Shown here piece by piece: positions 1 through 7,943 of a stretch of DNA of 11,287 nt (positions are counted from its first letter, which is position 1; each line of letters opens with the position of its first letter). The notes under the pieces are model-generated. The model searched no databases. It had not been told where the DNA came from and saw nothing but the letters and a program-made list of their open reading frames with translations. The stretch comes from Candidatus Aenigmatarchaeota archaeon (lineage in GTDB: Archaea > Aenigmatarchaeota > Aenigmatarchaeia > QMZS01): contig JAGGTL010000026.1 in NCBI GenBank assembly GCA_021163805.1, positions 1-11,287 on the forward strand. Reading direction: 5' to 3'. A program made the position numbers and the translations under genes.

Positions 1-203
1 ATCAACTTCTCATATTCAAGCTGCTTCAAAATAGGATATAATGTCCCCTTGCTTGGCTTCCATTTTCCTTTTGTTTTCTCTTCAATTTCTTTTAATATCT
101 CATAACCAGACTTTGGTTTATTCTTTAAAGAATGTAAAATATATAATACAAGAAACCCCCTCTCTTTTCCATTCTTGCAGTGAAATTTCCACAGACCTAT
201 CAT
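1..203 (-). CDS. PadR-family transcriptional regulator (partial, 3' end outside window)
   Basis: Reading the minus strand from ATG at 203 gives 67 codons that stay open to the window edge. The peptide has the PadR N-terminal winged-helix signature: a hydrophobic first helix (GFLVLYILHSL, residues 16-26), then KPKSGYEILKEIEE (29-42) and SKGTLYPILKQLE (51-63), matching the family pattern GY-E-I, GTLYP-L-LE. PadR proteins are dimeric DNA-binding repressors, often controlling a neighbouring transporter or stress gene; the ligand and target here are unknown. The start follows a TATA-like element centred about 22 bp upstream, so the mRNA is probably leaderless or nearly so, and no Shine-Dalgarno sequence is seen. 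It lies on the same strand as the operon ending at 324 but has its own promoter. The C-terminal dimerisation region is not visible. Confidence 0.85.
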   Translation of the reverse strand, partial: MIGLWKFHCKNGKERGFLVLYILHSLKNKPKSGYEILKEIEEKTKGKWKPSKGTLYPILKQLEYEKL

Positions 204-220
204 ATATAATAATAAATAAA

Positions 221-230
221 TATTTAAATA
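221..230 (-). promoter_or_regulatory. TATA box of the PadR-family gene
   Basis: TATTTAAATA is a perfect 10-bp palindrome centred about 22 bp upstream of the ATG at 203. In archaea the TATA box is centred roughly 25 bp before the transcription start, so transcription would begin at or next to the start codon, giving a leaderless transcript. This is inferred from sequence and spacing only. Confidence 0.55.
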
Positions 231-233
231 TTT

Positions 234-270
234 CGGTTTCGAACCGTTCAAATTCGTAATATAATTTGAA
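234..270. promoter_or_regulatory. Two inverted repeats upstream of the PadR promoter (possible operators)
   Basis: Two dyads sit directly upstream of the padR TATA box. CGGTT-TCG-AACCG lies at 234-246. TTCAAATT-(8 nt)-AATTTGAA lies at 247-270, with perfect 8-bp arms (247-254 and 263-270). Dyads with about 8-nt spacing are typical of PadR binding sites, although the usual ATGT/ACAT half-site is not present. They could instead act as a terminator for the operon ending at 324, but no strong T-run follows on that strand. Function is inferred. Confidence 0.4.
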
Positions 271-323
271 TTTCCATCTGCTTCACTTAATATTAGATCA
301 ACTATTGCATTTGAATTATTATA

Positions 324-1865
324 TCAGGCCCGTACAATATCCTTAACAATAGAAATCAGTTTATTGAAAGCTTTTTTATTTGCTTTGTATTTGGCAAATT
401 CAACTAGGACGCATAAATTCAGGCAATTCTTGATTTTTTTATAATCTTCAGGCTTTCTTTTCTTCAACACCTTAAGCAATTCTGTATTGGTTATTTCTGC
501 ATTTATTTTTAATTTGTTCGAGAAATAAAATCTTAGTGCCTGCGATACTTTTTCATAGGCATCTTTTTCTTTCTTATTTTTAAATAATTCCTCGGCTTCT
601 GCAATCATTTTTTTTACCTCTTTTTTATAATCAATTGGTTTTTCAATTTTCTTATTAGGTGTATTTTCTGCAATTTTTGACCTTTTAAGATATTTTTTGT
701 AAATCCAAATTAAACCGATCAAAATTGGAATTAATAATAAAGACCACCAATTAGAATTATTTCTCTTTTCTTTTTCCTCTTCTAAATTAACATTTTTTAT
801 TTCATCTTCGATATAATCTGCCGTAATATTCTTGTTTTCTCCAAGATTGTTTTGATAATTAACAGCAATTTTTGTTTGATTTTCGGAGATTTGCTTAAAC
901 TCTATTTTACTTCGATTGAAACCTCGTTCTAATAATTTTTCATTAAGCTCCTTAAATTTTTTATTTTGTCTAAGTTTATCCAGCATTATATTTTTCTCCT
1001 CTTGGGTCAAACTCATCAAATTTTTTATTGTTCCGTTTTCCATTTCTCCCTTTATTTCGGCGGTTTCACCGTTTTGTTTTTGATAGTTATATTCAAAAGT
1101 GCCGGTATTGTTTGATTTTGGATTAAAAGAAGAATTCTTTAACTTATAGCCGGAATTTAACAATTTTTTATGTTTTTTCTGAAATTCTGGATTGCTTTCA
1201 ATATTTTTTCTGAAATTCTCTTCCATCTGTTTTTGTTCTTGGATTTGCTTTTCCATCTGTTGTTTTATGGCATTGGTATTTTGATTAAGTTGATTATTTT
1301 CTATTTTATTTTGGATATTTTGTCCTAGTTGATTTGTTTGCTGATTTGGTTGTTGAATATTAGAACCGACCTGCATGGTAAAAGAACCGCCAGAAGAATA
1401 GGATGTTGACTGCATATTAATGCCATTGCATCTATAAATAGAGGTTATTCCCTGAATCGGCACTTTAATTCCAGAATCTTTGACTAAAACACGCAGAGAA
1501 TTTGAGTTTATTGTTTCCTTTTTTCCGGTCTCCGGATTGGTATAATTTATTTGCGCCGGACTTATCGTATACTCTCCAGCTTTAAAGGGTTTTATTGGTT
1601 CATAAGCTATAGCAGTCTCTCTTTTTTCTGGAAGAATATATTCAAAACATTTGATATCTAATCCATTATTTCCAAAAACATTTCTATCAATAATTTTTAT
1701 TGGTATTTCTTTTCCAAAAGGATTTGTAAATTTTAGAAGAATGGTGACATTATCTCCCGTTTTTATATCTGATTTATCGATAATTTTTTCAACTTGTAAA
1801 GAATTGGCTATGACAATGTTTTGTAAGAATAAAGCCAAAAAAATCAGAAAGAATATTCTTTTCAT
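324..1865 (-). CDS. BatD-like membrane protein, last gene of the MoxR operon
   Basis: This 513-residue protein has a signal peptide (1-20, likely cut after VIA), an extracytoplasmic beta-rich N-terminal domain (about 22-128) and a Gln/Asn-rich region (165-220) with coiled-coil character. Two tandem copies of a 59-residue module follow (225-283 and 301-359). One transmembrane helix lies at about 373-389, then a basic anchor and a cytoplasmic helical domain (about 412-511). The architecture and the C-terminal domain, which contains AYEKVSQALRFYFSNKL, resemble BatD/aerotolerance-type proteins encoded with MoxR and VWA genes. Two cysteines outside the membrane (C73, C146) could form a disulphide. 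Its ATG overlaps the VWA gene stop by 4 nt (ATGA), indicating translational coupling. The likely role is a membrane partner of the VWA/MoxR complex; the substrate is unknown. The BatD assignment rests on layout and context, with weak sequence similarity. Confidence 0.7.
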   Translation of the reverse strand: MKRIFFLIFLALFLQNIVIANSLQVEKIIDKSDIKTGDNVTILLKFTNPFGKEIPIKIIDRNVFGNNGLDIKCFEYILPEKRETAIAYEPIKPFKAGEYTISPAQINYTNPETGKKETINSNSLRVLVKDSGIKVPIQGITSIYRCNGINMQSTSYSSGGSFTMQVGSNIQQPNQQTNQLGQNIQNKIENNQLNQNTNAIKQQMEKQIQEQKQMEENFRKNIESNPEFQKKHKKLLNSGYKLKNSSFNPKSNNTGTFEYNYQKQNGETAEIKGEMENGTIKNLMSLTQEEKNIMLDKLRQNKKFKELNEKLLERGFNRSKIEFKQISENQTKIAVNYQNNLGENKNITADYIEDEIKNVNLEEEKEKRNNSNWWSLLLIPILIGLIWIYKKYLKRSKIAENTPNKKIEKPIDYKKEVKKMIAEAEELFKNKKEKDAYEKVSQALRFYFSNKLKINAEITNTELLKVLKKRKPEDYKKIKNCLNLCVLVEFAKYKANKKAFNKLISIVKDIVRA

Positions 1866-2809
1866 ATTACTATTCTATACTTTCCGTAAATTATATAAAC
1901 ATTAATTAATAGAACTACAAGAACTGTTGCAAAAAACCAATCTTTTATGCTGACCTGTTCCCAATCTCTTTCTATATTTTCTCCAATATTTTTGTAAATC
2001 TCATCCAAAGTATTTTCATTAACAGATTTGTAATATTTTCCTCCTGTTTCCCTAGCAATTTTTTTTAAAGTGGTTTCGTCTAATTCGGCATATTGGGGAT
2101 TTCCAAAGAAATCATAACCTAAAATTGCTGGTTTTTCAGAACCCATTCCAACAGTGTAAATCTGAATCTTGTTTGATTTTGCAAATTTTATTGCCTCTTC
2201 CGGAGTTATAACTCCCGCATTATTTACACCGTCGCTCAATAAAATTATGACTTTTTTCTTATTCGGTATGGAGGTTGCCATATCTATTGCCAAACTCAAT
2301 CCATCACCTATTGCCGTTCTTCCATTTCTTTGTTTTATGGCCATCAGTTTTTCAATTGCCTTTTCTTTAAAAGGTGTTAAATAACAGGCGGTAGTTGCAC
2401 CAGATTCAAAAATTACAATTCCAGCATAATCCTTTGGTTGCAGACTATTTATCAAAATTTTTGCGGCTCGTTTTGCTGCCTCCAATCTTGTAGGCTTATA
2501 GTCTGTCGCACTCATAGAACCAGAATCATCGATAACCAGAACAACATTTATTCCTTCCTTTGCCGTTTTTAAAGGTATTTTTGGATCGGCGAGACCTGCT
2601 ATCAAAAGCAATATGGCTATTAAAATTAAAATAAAGGGTATATGCATTCTAAAACTTCTCTTTTTGTTTAAACTTTCTTTTATTATTCCAATTGAACTGA
2701 ATTTCAAAGCAGATTTTTTCTTTTTTTCTCTGTAAATTTTGTAAAGATATACCAAAAAAGGTAGAATTAATAAGGCAATTAATCTCCCCGGTTCTCCAAA
2801 ACTTAACAT
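1862..2809 (-). CDS. Membrane VWA-domain protein (BatA-like)
   Basis: The 315-residue product has transmembrane helices at about 8-23, 57-74 and 291-308, with a von Willebrand factor A domain between the second and third (about 87-275). The metal-ion-dependent adhesion site is complete: D94-x-S96-x-S98, T165 in NGRTAIGDG and D193 in LLSDG. The highly basic loop between the first two helices (24-56) suggests it is cytoplasmic, which puts the VWA domain outside the cell. This matches BatA-type proteins. VWA domains bind partner proteins through a metal ion, and in MoxR systems they are thought to cooperate with the AAA+ ATPase in assembling or remodelling envelope proteins. The start is supported by a good Shine-Dalgarno AAGGAGAT about 6 nt upstream. 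It begins 1 nt after the DUF58 stop and overlaps the next gene by 4 nt. Confidence 0.85.
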   Translation of the reverse strand: MLSFGEPGRLIALLILPFLVYLYKIYREKKKKSALKFSSIGIIKESLNKKRSFRMHIPFILILIAILLLIAGLADPKIPLKTAKEGINVVLVIDDSGSMSATDYKPTRLEAAKRAAKILINSLQPKDYAGIVIFESGATTACYLTPFKEKAIEKLMAIKQRNGRTAIGDGLSLAIDMATSIPNKKKVIILLSDGVNNAGVITPEEAIKFAKSNKIQIYTVGMGSEKPAILGYDFFGNPQYAELDETTLKKIARETGGKYYKSVNENTLDEIYKNIGENIERDWEQVSIKDWFFATVLVVLLINVYIIYGKYRIVI

Positions 2810-2810
2810 A

Positions 2811-3686
2811 CTATCTCCTTCTATTTCTTAAATTAAAAAATTTTACGAGGGGTACATAGAAAGGATGTTCTGTATCTATCTGTATTATATCTATTCCAAA
2901 TTTTTTCATTCTGTTAAACAATCTTTTATTTTCTTCTTCAACCTTCTTATTATAAATCTCCCTGAAAGTTTGATCAGAAGTGTTAATTAAAACTTGTTCG
3001 CCCGTTTCTTTATCTTCAAGCAGGATATATCCTATATCAGGGAGTTCTCTTTCTCTGTTATCCGACAGTTTTATTAAAATCACATCGTGTTTGTTTTTTA
3101 AAAATATTAGGGGTTTTTCAAAATTGCCAGATAAAAAATCTGAAATTATAAACAAAATTCCTCTTTTCTTTATAATTTTGCTCAGGTGAATTAAAGAATT
3201 TTCTATATTTGTTTTCTTGTTTTTTGGTTGGTAATATATTAATTCTCTCAATAATCTCAAAACAAATTTCTTTCCTTTTCTGGGTCTGATAAATTTTTCA
3301 ATGTGGTCTGTAAATAAACACAAACCCACATTATCGTTGTTTTTAATTGCTGAGAACATGATAGCTGCTGCAATATCTGCGCCGATCTCTTTTTTGCTCT
3401 TTTCAAAACCGAACTCATTACTTGCAGAACAATCAAAGACAATATAAATATCTAAATCTCTTTCTTCTATAAATTCCTTTACGAAGGGCAAATTAAATCT
3501 CGCAGTAACTTTCCAGTCAATCGTTCTAATATCATCTCCGGGTATGTATTCTCTAACCTCGGAAAATTCAATTCCGCGACCTTTAAAAATGGAGTGATAA
3601 TTTCCGGCTATTAATCCTTCTACCAATTTATTTGTTTTTATTTCAATTTTCCTTATTCTCTTCAAAACTTCTTTCACCTTCGGCAT
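2811..3686 (-). CDS. DUF58-domain protein with MIDAS motif
   Basis: This is a soluble 291-residue protein carrying the DUF58 signature at residues 36-63 (GRGIEF, EVREYIPGDD, RTIDWKVTAR). A VWA-like fold follows, with an intact metal-site motif D85-C-S87-A-S89. DUF58 proteins are almost always encoded next to MoxR ATPases and VWA proteins, as here, and are thought to be adaptors or partners of the MoxR ATPase in the cytoplasm; the biochemical activity is not established. I chose the ATG at 3686, 1 nt after the preceding stop, because the family homology begins there (MPKVKEVLKRIRKIEIKTNKLVEG). An in-frame ATG at 3713 would add nine residues (MKLCLILSN) and overlap the protease gene by 26 nt. 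Neither start has a clear Shine-Dalgarno sequence. The C-terminus is rich in basic residues. Confidence 0.88.
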   Translation of the reverse strand: MPKVKEVLKRIRKIEIKTNKLVEGLIAGNYHSIFKGRGIEFSEVREYIPGDDIRTIDWKVTARFNLPFVKEFIEERDLDIYIVFDCSASNEFGFEKSKKEIGADIAAAIMFSAIKNNDNVGLCLFTDHIEKFIRPRKGKKFVLRLLRELIYYQPKNKKTNIENSLIHLSKIIKKRGILFIISDFLSGNFEKPLIFLKNKHDVILIKLSDNRERELPDIGYILLEDKETGEQVLINTSDQTFREIYNKKVEEENKRLFNRMKKFGIDIIQIDTEHPFYVPLVKFFNLRNRRR

Positions 3687-3687
3687 A

Positions 3688-4467
3688 TTAGATAAAATAA
3701 GGCAAAGCTTCATCTATTGTAGAAACTTCTATGATTTCCAAACCCCATTCTTTTTTTGCAATTTCTTTTAAATCTATTGTTTTTGGAATATATCTCGTAT
3801 TCAATATTTCAAAACCAAATCCGACAGGTTCCTTTGTTATAACTCTTTCATAATAGGTTATATTAGACTGTCCCTTCGGGACTAAAAAATATTTATAGTG
3901 GGCATCTGCAACTGCTTTTGCTTTTTCTATAATTCCGCCGACTCTTCCGATACTTCCATCAACATCTATTGTTCCCGTAATTACCGCATCTTTTTTCAGA
4001 GTTTTGTTTTGAAGAGCGGCAATTGTTGCGATAGTAATTGCCGCTCCGGCACTTTCTCCCCCCACCAGTTCAGCAGTTCCGGCTTTAAAATCAAACAGAA
4101 AATCTCTGTCAAAAGTATAATTTGATTTCAATTTGGCGACAGTAACGGCTTTGTTTACAGAGTATTGAATATCAGTTTCAAGGAAGGGATTCGTATTTAT
4201 GAGAACCTGGTTATTTCCTGGTATTAATTTCACGGTCAAATTTCCCACCACGCCTTTTCCCCTGCTCGAAACAGCAACTATAGGGATACTTCTTTCTATT
4301 GGATAATAAAGTTTCTTATTGCTGTTAATTGCATATATTATTTTTTGATTGCTAACTTCTTTTGAAAGACATTCTATTTTATAGTCAAGCAGATGTATAT
4401 TATGAAGATTGTAAAAACTCAATAAAAATAAAACTGTTAATGCCAGATATATAATTTTCTTATTCAT
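3688..4467 (-). CDS. Membrane-anchored Lon-type (S16) serine protease, archaeal type
   Basis: The 259-residue protein has an N-terminal hydrophobic segment (about 5-20) after MNKK, giving a signal anchor or signal peptide with the rest outside the membrane. The body matches the Lon proteolytic domain. The catalytic serine is S139 in GGESAGAAI. The catalytic lysine is K182 in GRVGGIIEKAKA. The 43-residue distance equals that between Ser679 and Lys722 of E. coli Lon. There is no AAA+ domain, so this is one of the secreted S16 proteases known in archaea and is probably ATP-independent. It starts 6 nt after the moxR stop and ends 1 nt before the DUF58 start, so it is co-transcribed with the MoxR module. 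No Shine-Dalgarno sequence is visible. The likely role is cleavage or quality control of envelope proteins handled by the module; the substrate is unknown. Confidence 0.85.
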   Translation of the reverse strand: MNKKIIYLALTVLFLLSFYNLHNIHLLDYKIECLSKEVSNQKIIYAINSNKKLYYPIERSIPIVAVSSRGKGVVGNLTVKLIPGNNQVLINTNPFLETDIQYSVNKAVTVAKLKSNYTFDRDFLFDFKAGTAELVGGESAGAAITIATIAALQNKTLKKDAVITGTIDVDGSIGRVGGIIEKAKAVADAHYKYFLVPKGQSNITYYERVITKEPVGFGFEILNTRYIPKTIDLKEIAKKEWGLEIIEVSTIDEALPYFI

Positions 4468-4473
4468 ACTAAA

Positions 4474-5460
4474 TCACGGAGGCCGTATTTTTGACAGAAT
4501 GTCGTCAATGATTTTATCAGAAGTTATTTCTTCTGCTTCGGCTTCATAAGTTAAAATTATTCTATGTCTCAAGACATCGTGAGCAACAGCCCGGATATCT
4601 TCGGGTATGACATATCCTCTGCCTCTAAGCAAAGCATAAGCTTTTCCGCATAAAATCAACCAGATAGACGCTCGTGGAGAAGCTCCATATTCAATTAAAC
4701 CTTCTATATTTAAATTATAATTTTCCGGATATCTTGTGGCATCTACAATTCTGGCGACATATTCTTCAATCTTCTCATCGGCATAAATCTTTTGATTAAA
4801 TTTTTGAATTTCAACAATTTTTTTGGAATCAAAAAGTTTCTTTATTTTTATCTCAATTCCCTGTGTGTTTCTCTTGATGATGTCTCTCTCCTCATCTTTT
4901 TTTGGATAAGCAACCAATAATTTCATTGCAAATCTGTCAACCTGCGCTTCTGGTAGTTTATAAGTTCCTTCCGTTTCTATTGGGTTTTGAGTTGCAATCA
5001 CCAAAAAAGGTTTATCTAACTTAAAGGTGTCTCCTTGAATGCTAACCTGTCTCTCCTGCATAGCCTCCAATAAAGCAGATTGCACTTTTGGAGGGGCTCT
5101 GTTAATTTCATCTGCGAGAATAAAATTGTGAAATATTGGTCCTCTCTGAGTATAAAAATTTCCTTTTTTATGGTCATAAATTTTTGTTCCGATTATGTCT
5201 GCCGGTAACAAATCAGGAGTAAATTGAATTCTGCAAAACTTTGCATTTATTGTATCCGATAGTGTTTTTACCATCAATGTTTTGGCTAAACCCGGTACAC
5301 CTTCGAGCAAGACATGGCCCTCTGCAATTAAAGAAATTAACAATTTTTCCAGTATCTCTTTCTGTCCCACAATTGTTTTTTCCAATTCATATAAAACCTT
5401 TTTCAGATTTCTCGAATATTTTTCTGCTTGAGAATTTAATTTTCTAATTTCAGCATTCAT
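4474..5460 (-). CDS. moxR: MoxR-family AAA+ ATPase
   Basis: This 328-residue protein is a full-length MoxR AAA+ ATPase. It has Walker A GVPGLAKT (54-61; the MoxR-type A before K), Walker B ILADEIN (114-120), sensor-1 N159 in ATQNP, an arginine in EAQVDRF (R176), and the C-terminal lid with GASPRASIWL (259-268). MoxR ATPases use ATP to act as chaperones, inserting metals or cofactors or remodelling partners such as VWA proteins. It is the first gene of a five-gene operon with the S16 protease, DUF58, VWA and BatD-like genes. No Shine-Dalgarno sequence precedes the ATG. A TATA-like element lies about 30 bp upstream, suggesting a very short leader. Confidence 0.95.
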   Translation of the reverse strand: MNAEIRKLNSQAEKYSRNLKKVLYELEKTIVGQKEILEKLLISLIAEGHVLLEGVPGLAKTLMVKTLSDTINAKFCRIQFTPDLLPADIIGTKIYDHKKGNFYTQRGPIFHNFILADEINRAPPKVQSALLEAMQERQVSIQGDTFKLDKPFLVIATQNPIETEGTYKLPEAQVDRFAMKLLVAYPKKDEERDIIKRNTQGIEIKIKKLFDSKKIVEIQKFNQKIYADEKIEEYVARIVDATRYPENYNLNIEGLIEYGASPRASIWLILCGKAYALLRGRGYVIPEDIRAVAHDVLRHRIILTYEAEAEEITSDKIIDDILSKIRPP

Positions 5461-5482
5461 AGTAAGTCACAGATATAATGTA

Positions 5483-5499
5483 GATTTAAAATTTTATAT
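5483..5499 (-). promoter_or_regulatory. Promoter of the moxR operon
   Basis: The minus strand reads ATATAAAATTTTAAAT here, containing one or two overlapping TATA-like boxes centred 29-36 bp upstream of the moxR start. Transcription would begin around 5465-5471, leaving a leader of only about 5-10 nt. A second, weaker TATA-like element (TTAATAAAG, 5533-5541) farther upstream follows an ACATTG motif that also appears before rad50 and pyrG. Confidence 0.5.
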
Positions 5500-5652
5500 G
5501 AACAGCGTCTCCCGAATAAATCATCAAAACAACTTTATTAAGCAATGTATATTCTAAACATTTTGGAATCTGAGAAGCGTGATTATGGCTGCTCCTTAAA
5601 AATTTGGTGAATTTGTTGGAGGTCAGATTACAATATTGAGACTAGCTACTAA

Positions 5653-7881
5653 TTAAATAGTTATCTCTCTCACTTTTGTCGGCTCTTTTTTTGAAGATTC
5701 TCTTCTGAATTCATATATGTATGCCGTGCCGGCCTGAATAAGTCTTTCATCGTGGGTTACAATAAAAATTTGATCGAGCAATTCTGCGATTTTTGTTCTC
5801 AAAATTTCCGTTAGGTTTTTGATCGTATTTGAGTCTAAATTATGTGTAGGTTCGTCCAGTGCCAATAATTTTAAGTTCGGGGCTAAAACAATAGATAAAG
5901 CGATTCTCATAACTAAAGAAGCTATGGATCTCTCTCCACCCGAAGAAAAACCTTCAACATTTACCCATCTATTTTTTAAATCACAAAGTTGTAAAAGATA
6001 ATCCCTGTTTTCTATTTTGAATCTAATTCCTATATAATCCTCATAAGGATAAATATAATTCCAAAGTTCATTCATTACCTCATTCAAAGTTTTTACGAAT
6101 TCTTCTCTCAATATTTCCTGTACTTCAATCAAGATGGAAGAAAAATTGGACAGAACTGAAATCGCATAATCCAGATATAAAATTTCTTTTTTATTTATTT
6201 GTAAAAACTCCAAATCTCTTTTTATTTGCTTCAGAGTATTTTGTTTTTCTATTTTTATTTCTTCTTTATATTTAAGGTCTAATTTGGAAGTTAATAAGTT
6301 TTTCTTTATTTCTTCAACTTCTTTTTTAAGATTCTCATATATTGACTCATCAAAAGAAAGTTCTCTAAGTTCTCTTTCAATGCGTTCTTTTTCTCGTTTT
6401 AAATCCTTCAACCTTTGTCTTTTTATTTCCGCAGACTTTAGTTCCTCAAATAAGGTTTTTAAGTCCATGACTTCTTTCTTTATATCTGAAAGATCTATGT
6501 CTTTATATTTTATCTCCTCCAGTTTTTTTTGATAAAGCGATAAATCAAATTCCACATTCTTGAGTTGTTCGAGTCTTCTTTTAAAAAAATTTGCTTTTTC
6601 CATATTTTTATTTTCCAACTCAAATTCTCGTCTCTTCGAAGAATATTTGTTTTTTAGTTCTATGATTTTTTTGTTGAGCAAAAATAATTTTTCCTCTTTC
6701 TTCTTTATTAATTCCCCTCTCTTCTCATCTGAAAGCTCTCTATCGCAGGTAGGGCATCTTTCCTTTGAAGTTTTCAGATTTTTTATGGATTCCTCCAGAT
6801 TTTGTTTTTTTAGTTCGCAGGTTACCAGAATATTTTTTAAATCTTCCTCCTCCTTTTTCAGTATTCTGATTCTCTCTTCGTCAAAGGTCTGTAAAAATAA
6901 TGCACCTTCCTTTTTCTCTGCCAAAGCCTTCTCCAATTCATTTATTTTTGAAATCAGGAAAGACATTTCTTTTTCTCTTTTTATTTTTTCTTTTTCAAGA
7001 TCATTATACAATGTTTCTTTATTTTTTAATTTTTTCTCTATATCTCTCAAATCTTTTTCTGGGATTTTTTTTATTTCATTTTGAAAAACTGAAATCGTCG
7101 CATTTAATTCAATTAGCATATTTTTCTTGTTTTCCATCTTATTTTTTTGTTCTTTTAGATTTTTCAATATTTTTTCTTTTTCTTCCAGTTGATTGTTTAA
7201 GTTTCTCGTATTTTCTTCCAAAGAAGACAAATCATTACTCAATTTTTCTAAATATTTTTCGATCTCCTGTTTTTTTTCTTTTAAATCTTTCTCATCAAAA
7301 TTCGAAATGGTTTCTTCCCTCATATTTTTCTGGTTTTTGAATTTGTTTAAGAGAGTTGTTGTTTTTGCCCTCGCAAGTTCAAATTTTGAAAGTTTCAGTA
7401 AATTATCTATATCACTCATTCTGTTTCCGGGAGGCATAGTCAAAAAATAATCAAGTTTGTTTTGTTCTGCATAGATCACCTTTGAAAATAATTCATAATC
7501 CACCCTTAAAATCTTTTCAATTGCTTCTGTAACCTGAGCCTGATTTATTGCTATCAATTTACCATTTTCTCTTAATTCTGCGTAAGAAGGTTTATTTAAA
7601 TAAATGCTTCTATTAATTTCATAATTTTTTTTATCGCTCTCAAAAATTATTTTAACATTTGCCAATTCCTCTTTGAAAGGCTTGTCCATTATCAAATCCG
7701 AAATTTTTATCCGCTTCTTTTGTATTTTTGGTGTTGTGCCAAAAAACCCAAAGCAAATTGCGTCAAGAATTGTGGATTTTCCAGAACCAGAAATCCCAAC
7801 AAAGATGTTGTTTCCTTCCGTAAATTTCAATTTTGTTTTTTTGTGGGATTTGAAATTAATTAATTCGATTTCTCTGATCAT
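5653..7881 (-). CDS. rad50: Rad50-like DNA repair ATPase with zinc hook
   Basis: The 742-residue protein has the Rad50 layout. An N-terminal ABC half carries Walker A GISGSGKST (29-37) and the Q-loop at Q140. A long Lys/Glu-rich coiled coil runs from about 165 to 600, interrupted near its middle by the zinc-hook CPTC (C376, C379). The C-terminal ABC half carries signature SSGGER (646-651), Walker B LLALDEP (672-678) and the switch histidine H710. Rad50 forms dimers and works with the Mre11 nuclease at DNA double-strand breaks; the hook joins two molecules through zinc. At 742 residues it is somewhat short for an archaeal Rad50, mainly in the coiled coil. Mre11, HerA and NurA, often adjacent in archaea, are not in this window. 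The start matches the family N-terminus (MIREIELINFKSHK). No Shine-Dalgarno sequence is seen, and the TATA box suggests a nearly leaderless mRNA. Confidence 0.92.
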   Translation of the reverse strand: MIREIELINFKSHKKTKLKFTEGNNIFVGISGSGKSTILDAICFGFFGTTPKIQKKRIKISDLIMDKPFKEELANVKIIFESDKKNYEINRSIYLNKPSYAELRENGKLIAINQAQVTEAIEKILRVDYELFSKVIYAEQNKLDYFLTMPPGNRMSDIDNLLKLSKFELARAKTTTLLNKFKNQKNMREETISNFDEKDLKEKKQEIEKYLEKLSNDLSSLEENTRNLNNQLEEKEKILKNLKEQKNKMENKKNMLIELNATISVFQNEIKKIPEKDLRDIEKKLKNKETLYNDLEKEKIKREKEMSFLISKINELEKALAEKKEGALFLQTFDEERIRILKKEEEDLKNILVTCELKKQNLEESIKNLKTSKERCPTCDRELSDEKRGELIKKKEEKLFLLNKKIIELKNKYSSKRREFELENKNMEKANFFKRRLEQLKNVEFDLSLYQKKLEEIKYKDIDLSDIKKEVMDLKTLFEELKSAEIKRQRLKDLKREKERIERELRELSFDESIYENLKKEVEEIKKNLLTSKLDLKYKEEIKIEKQNTLKQIKRDLEFLQINKKEILYLDYAISVLSNFSSILIEVQEILREEFVKTLNEVMNELWNYIYPYEDYIGIRFKIENRDYLLQLCDLKNRWVNVEGFSSGGERSIASLVMRIALSIVLAPNLKLLALDEPTHNLDSNTIKNLTEILRTKIAELLDQIFIVTHDERLIQAGTAYIYEFRRESSKKEPTKVREITI

Positions 7882-7906
7882 AATAAAGCAGAGGTAAAAA
7901 AAGTCA

Positions 7907-7929
7907 TAGTAAAATTATAACAATGTAAT
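7907..7929 (-). promoter_or_regulatory. Promoter of rad50 with shared upstream element
   Basis: The minus strand carries ATTACATTGTTATAATTTT. The TTATAAT part (7914-7920) is a TATA-like box centred about 36 bp upstream of the rad50 start, which predicts a leader of about 10 nt. The same sequence, with one variable base in the ACAYTG part, lies upstream of pyrG (10502-10519). Confidence 0.45.
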
Positions 7930-7943
7930 TATATGGTCTATGG

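Noticed and set aside
41..259. Plus-strand 72-codon frame at the left edge
   Set aside because: It lies antisense to the PadR gene, whose family motifs are unmistakable, and shows no protein-like composition.
5520..5630. C/D box sRNA (TGATGA, CTGA-like boxes)
   Set aside because: Boxes occur, but not in the C-D'-C'-D order or spacing on either strand.
6284..7450. Open plus-strand frames inside rad50, up to 174 codons
   Set aside because: These are Phe/Ser/Leu-rich complements of Lys/Glu-rich coiled-coil codons in a clearly coding minus-strand gene.
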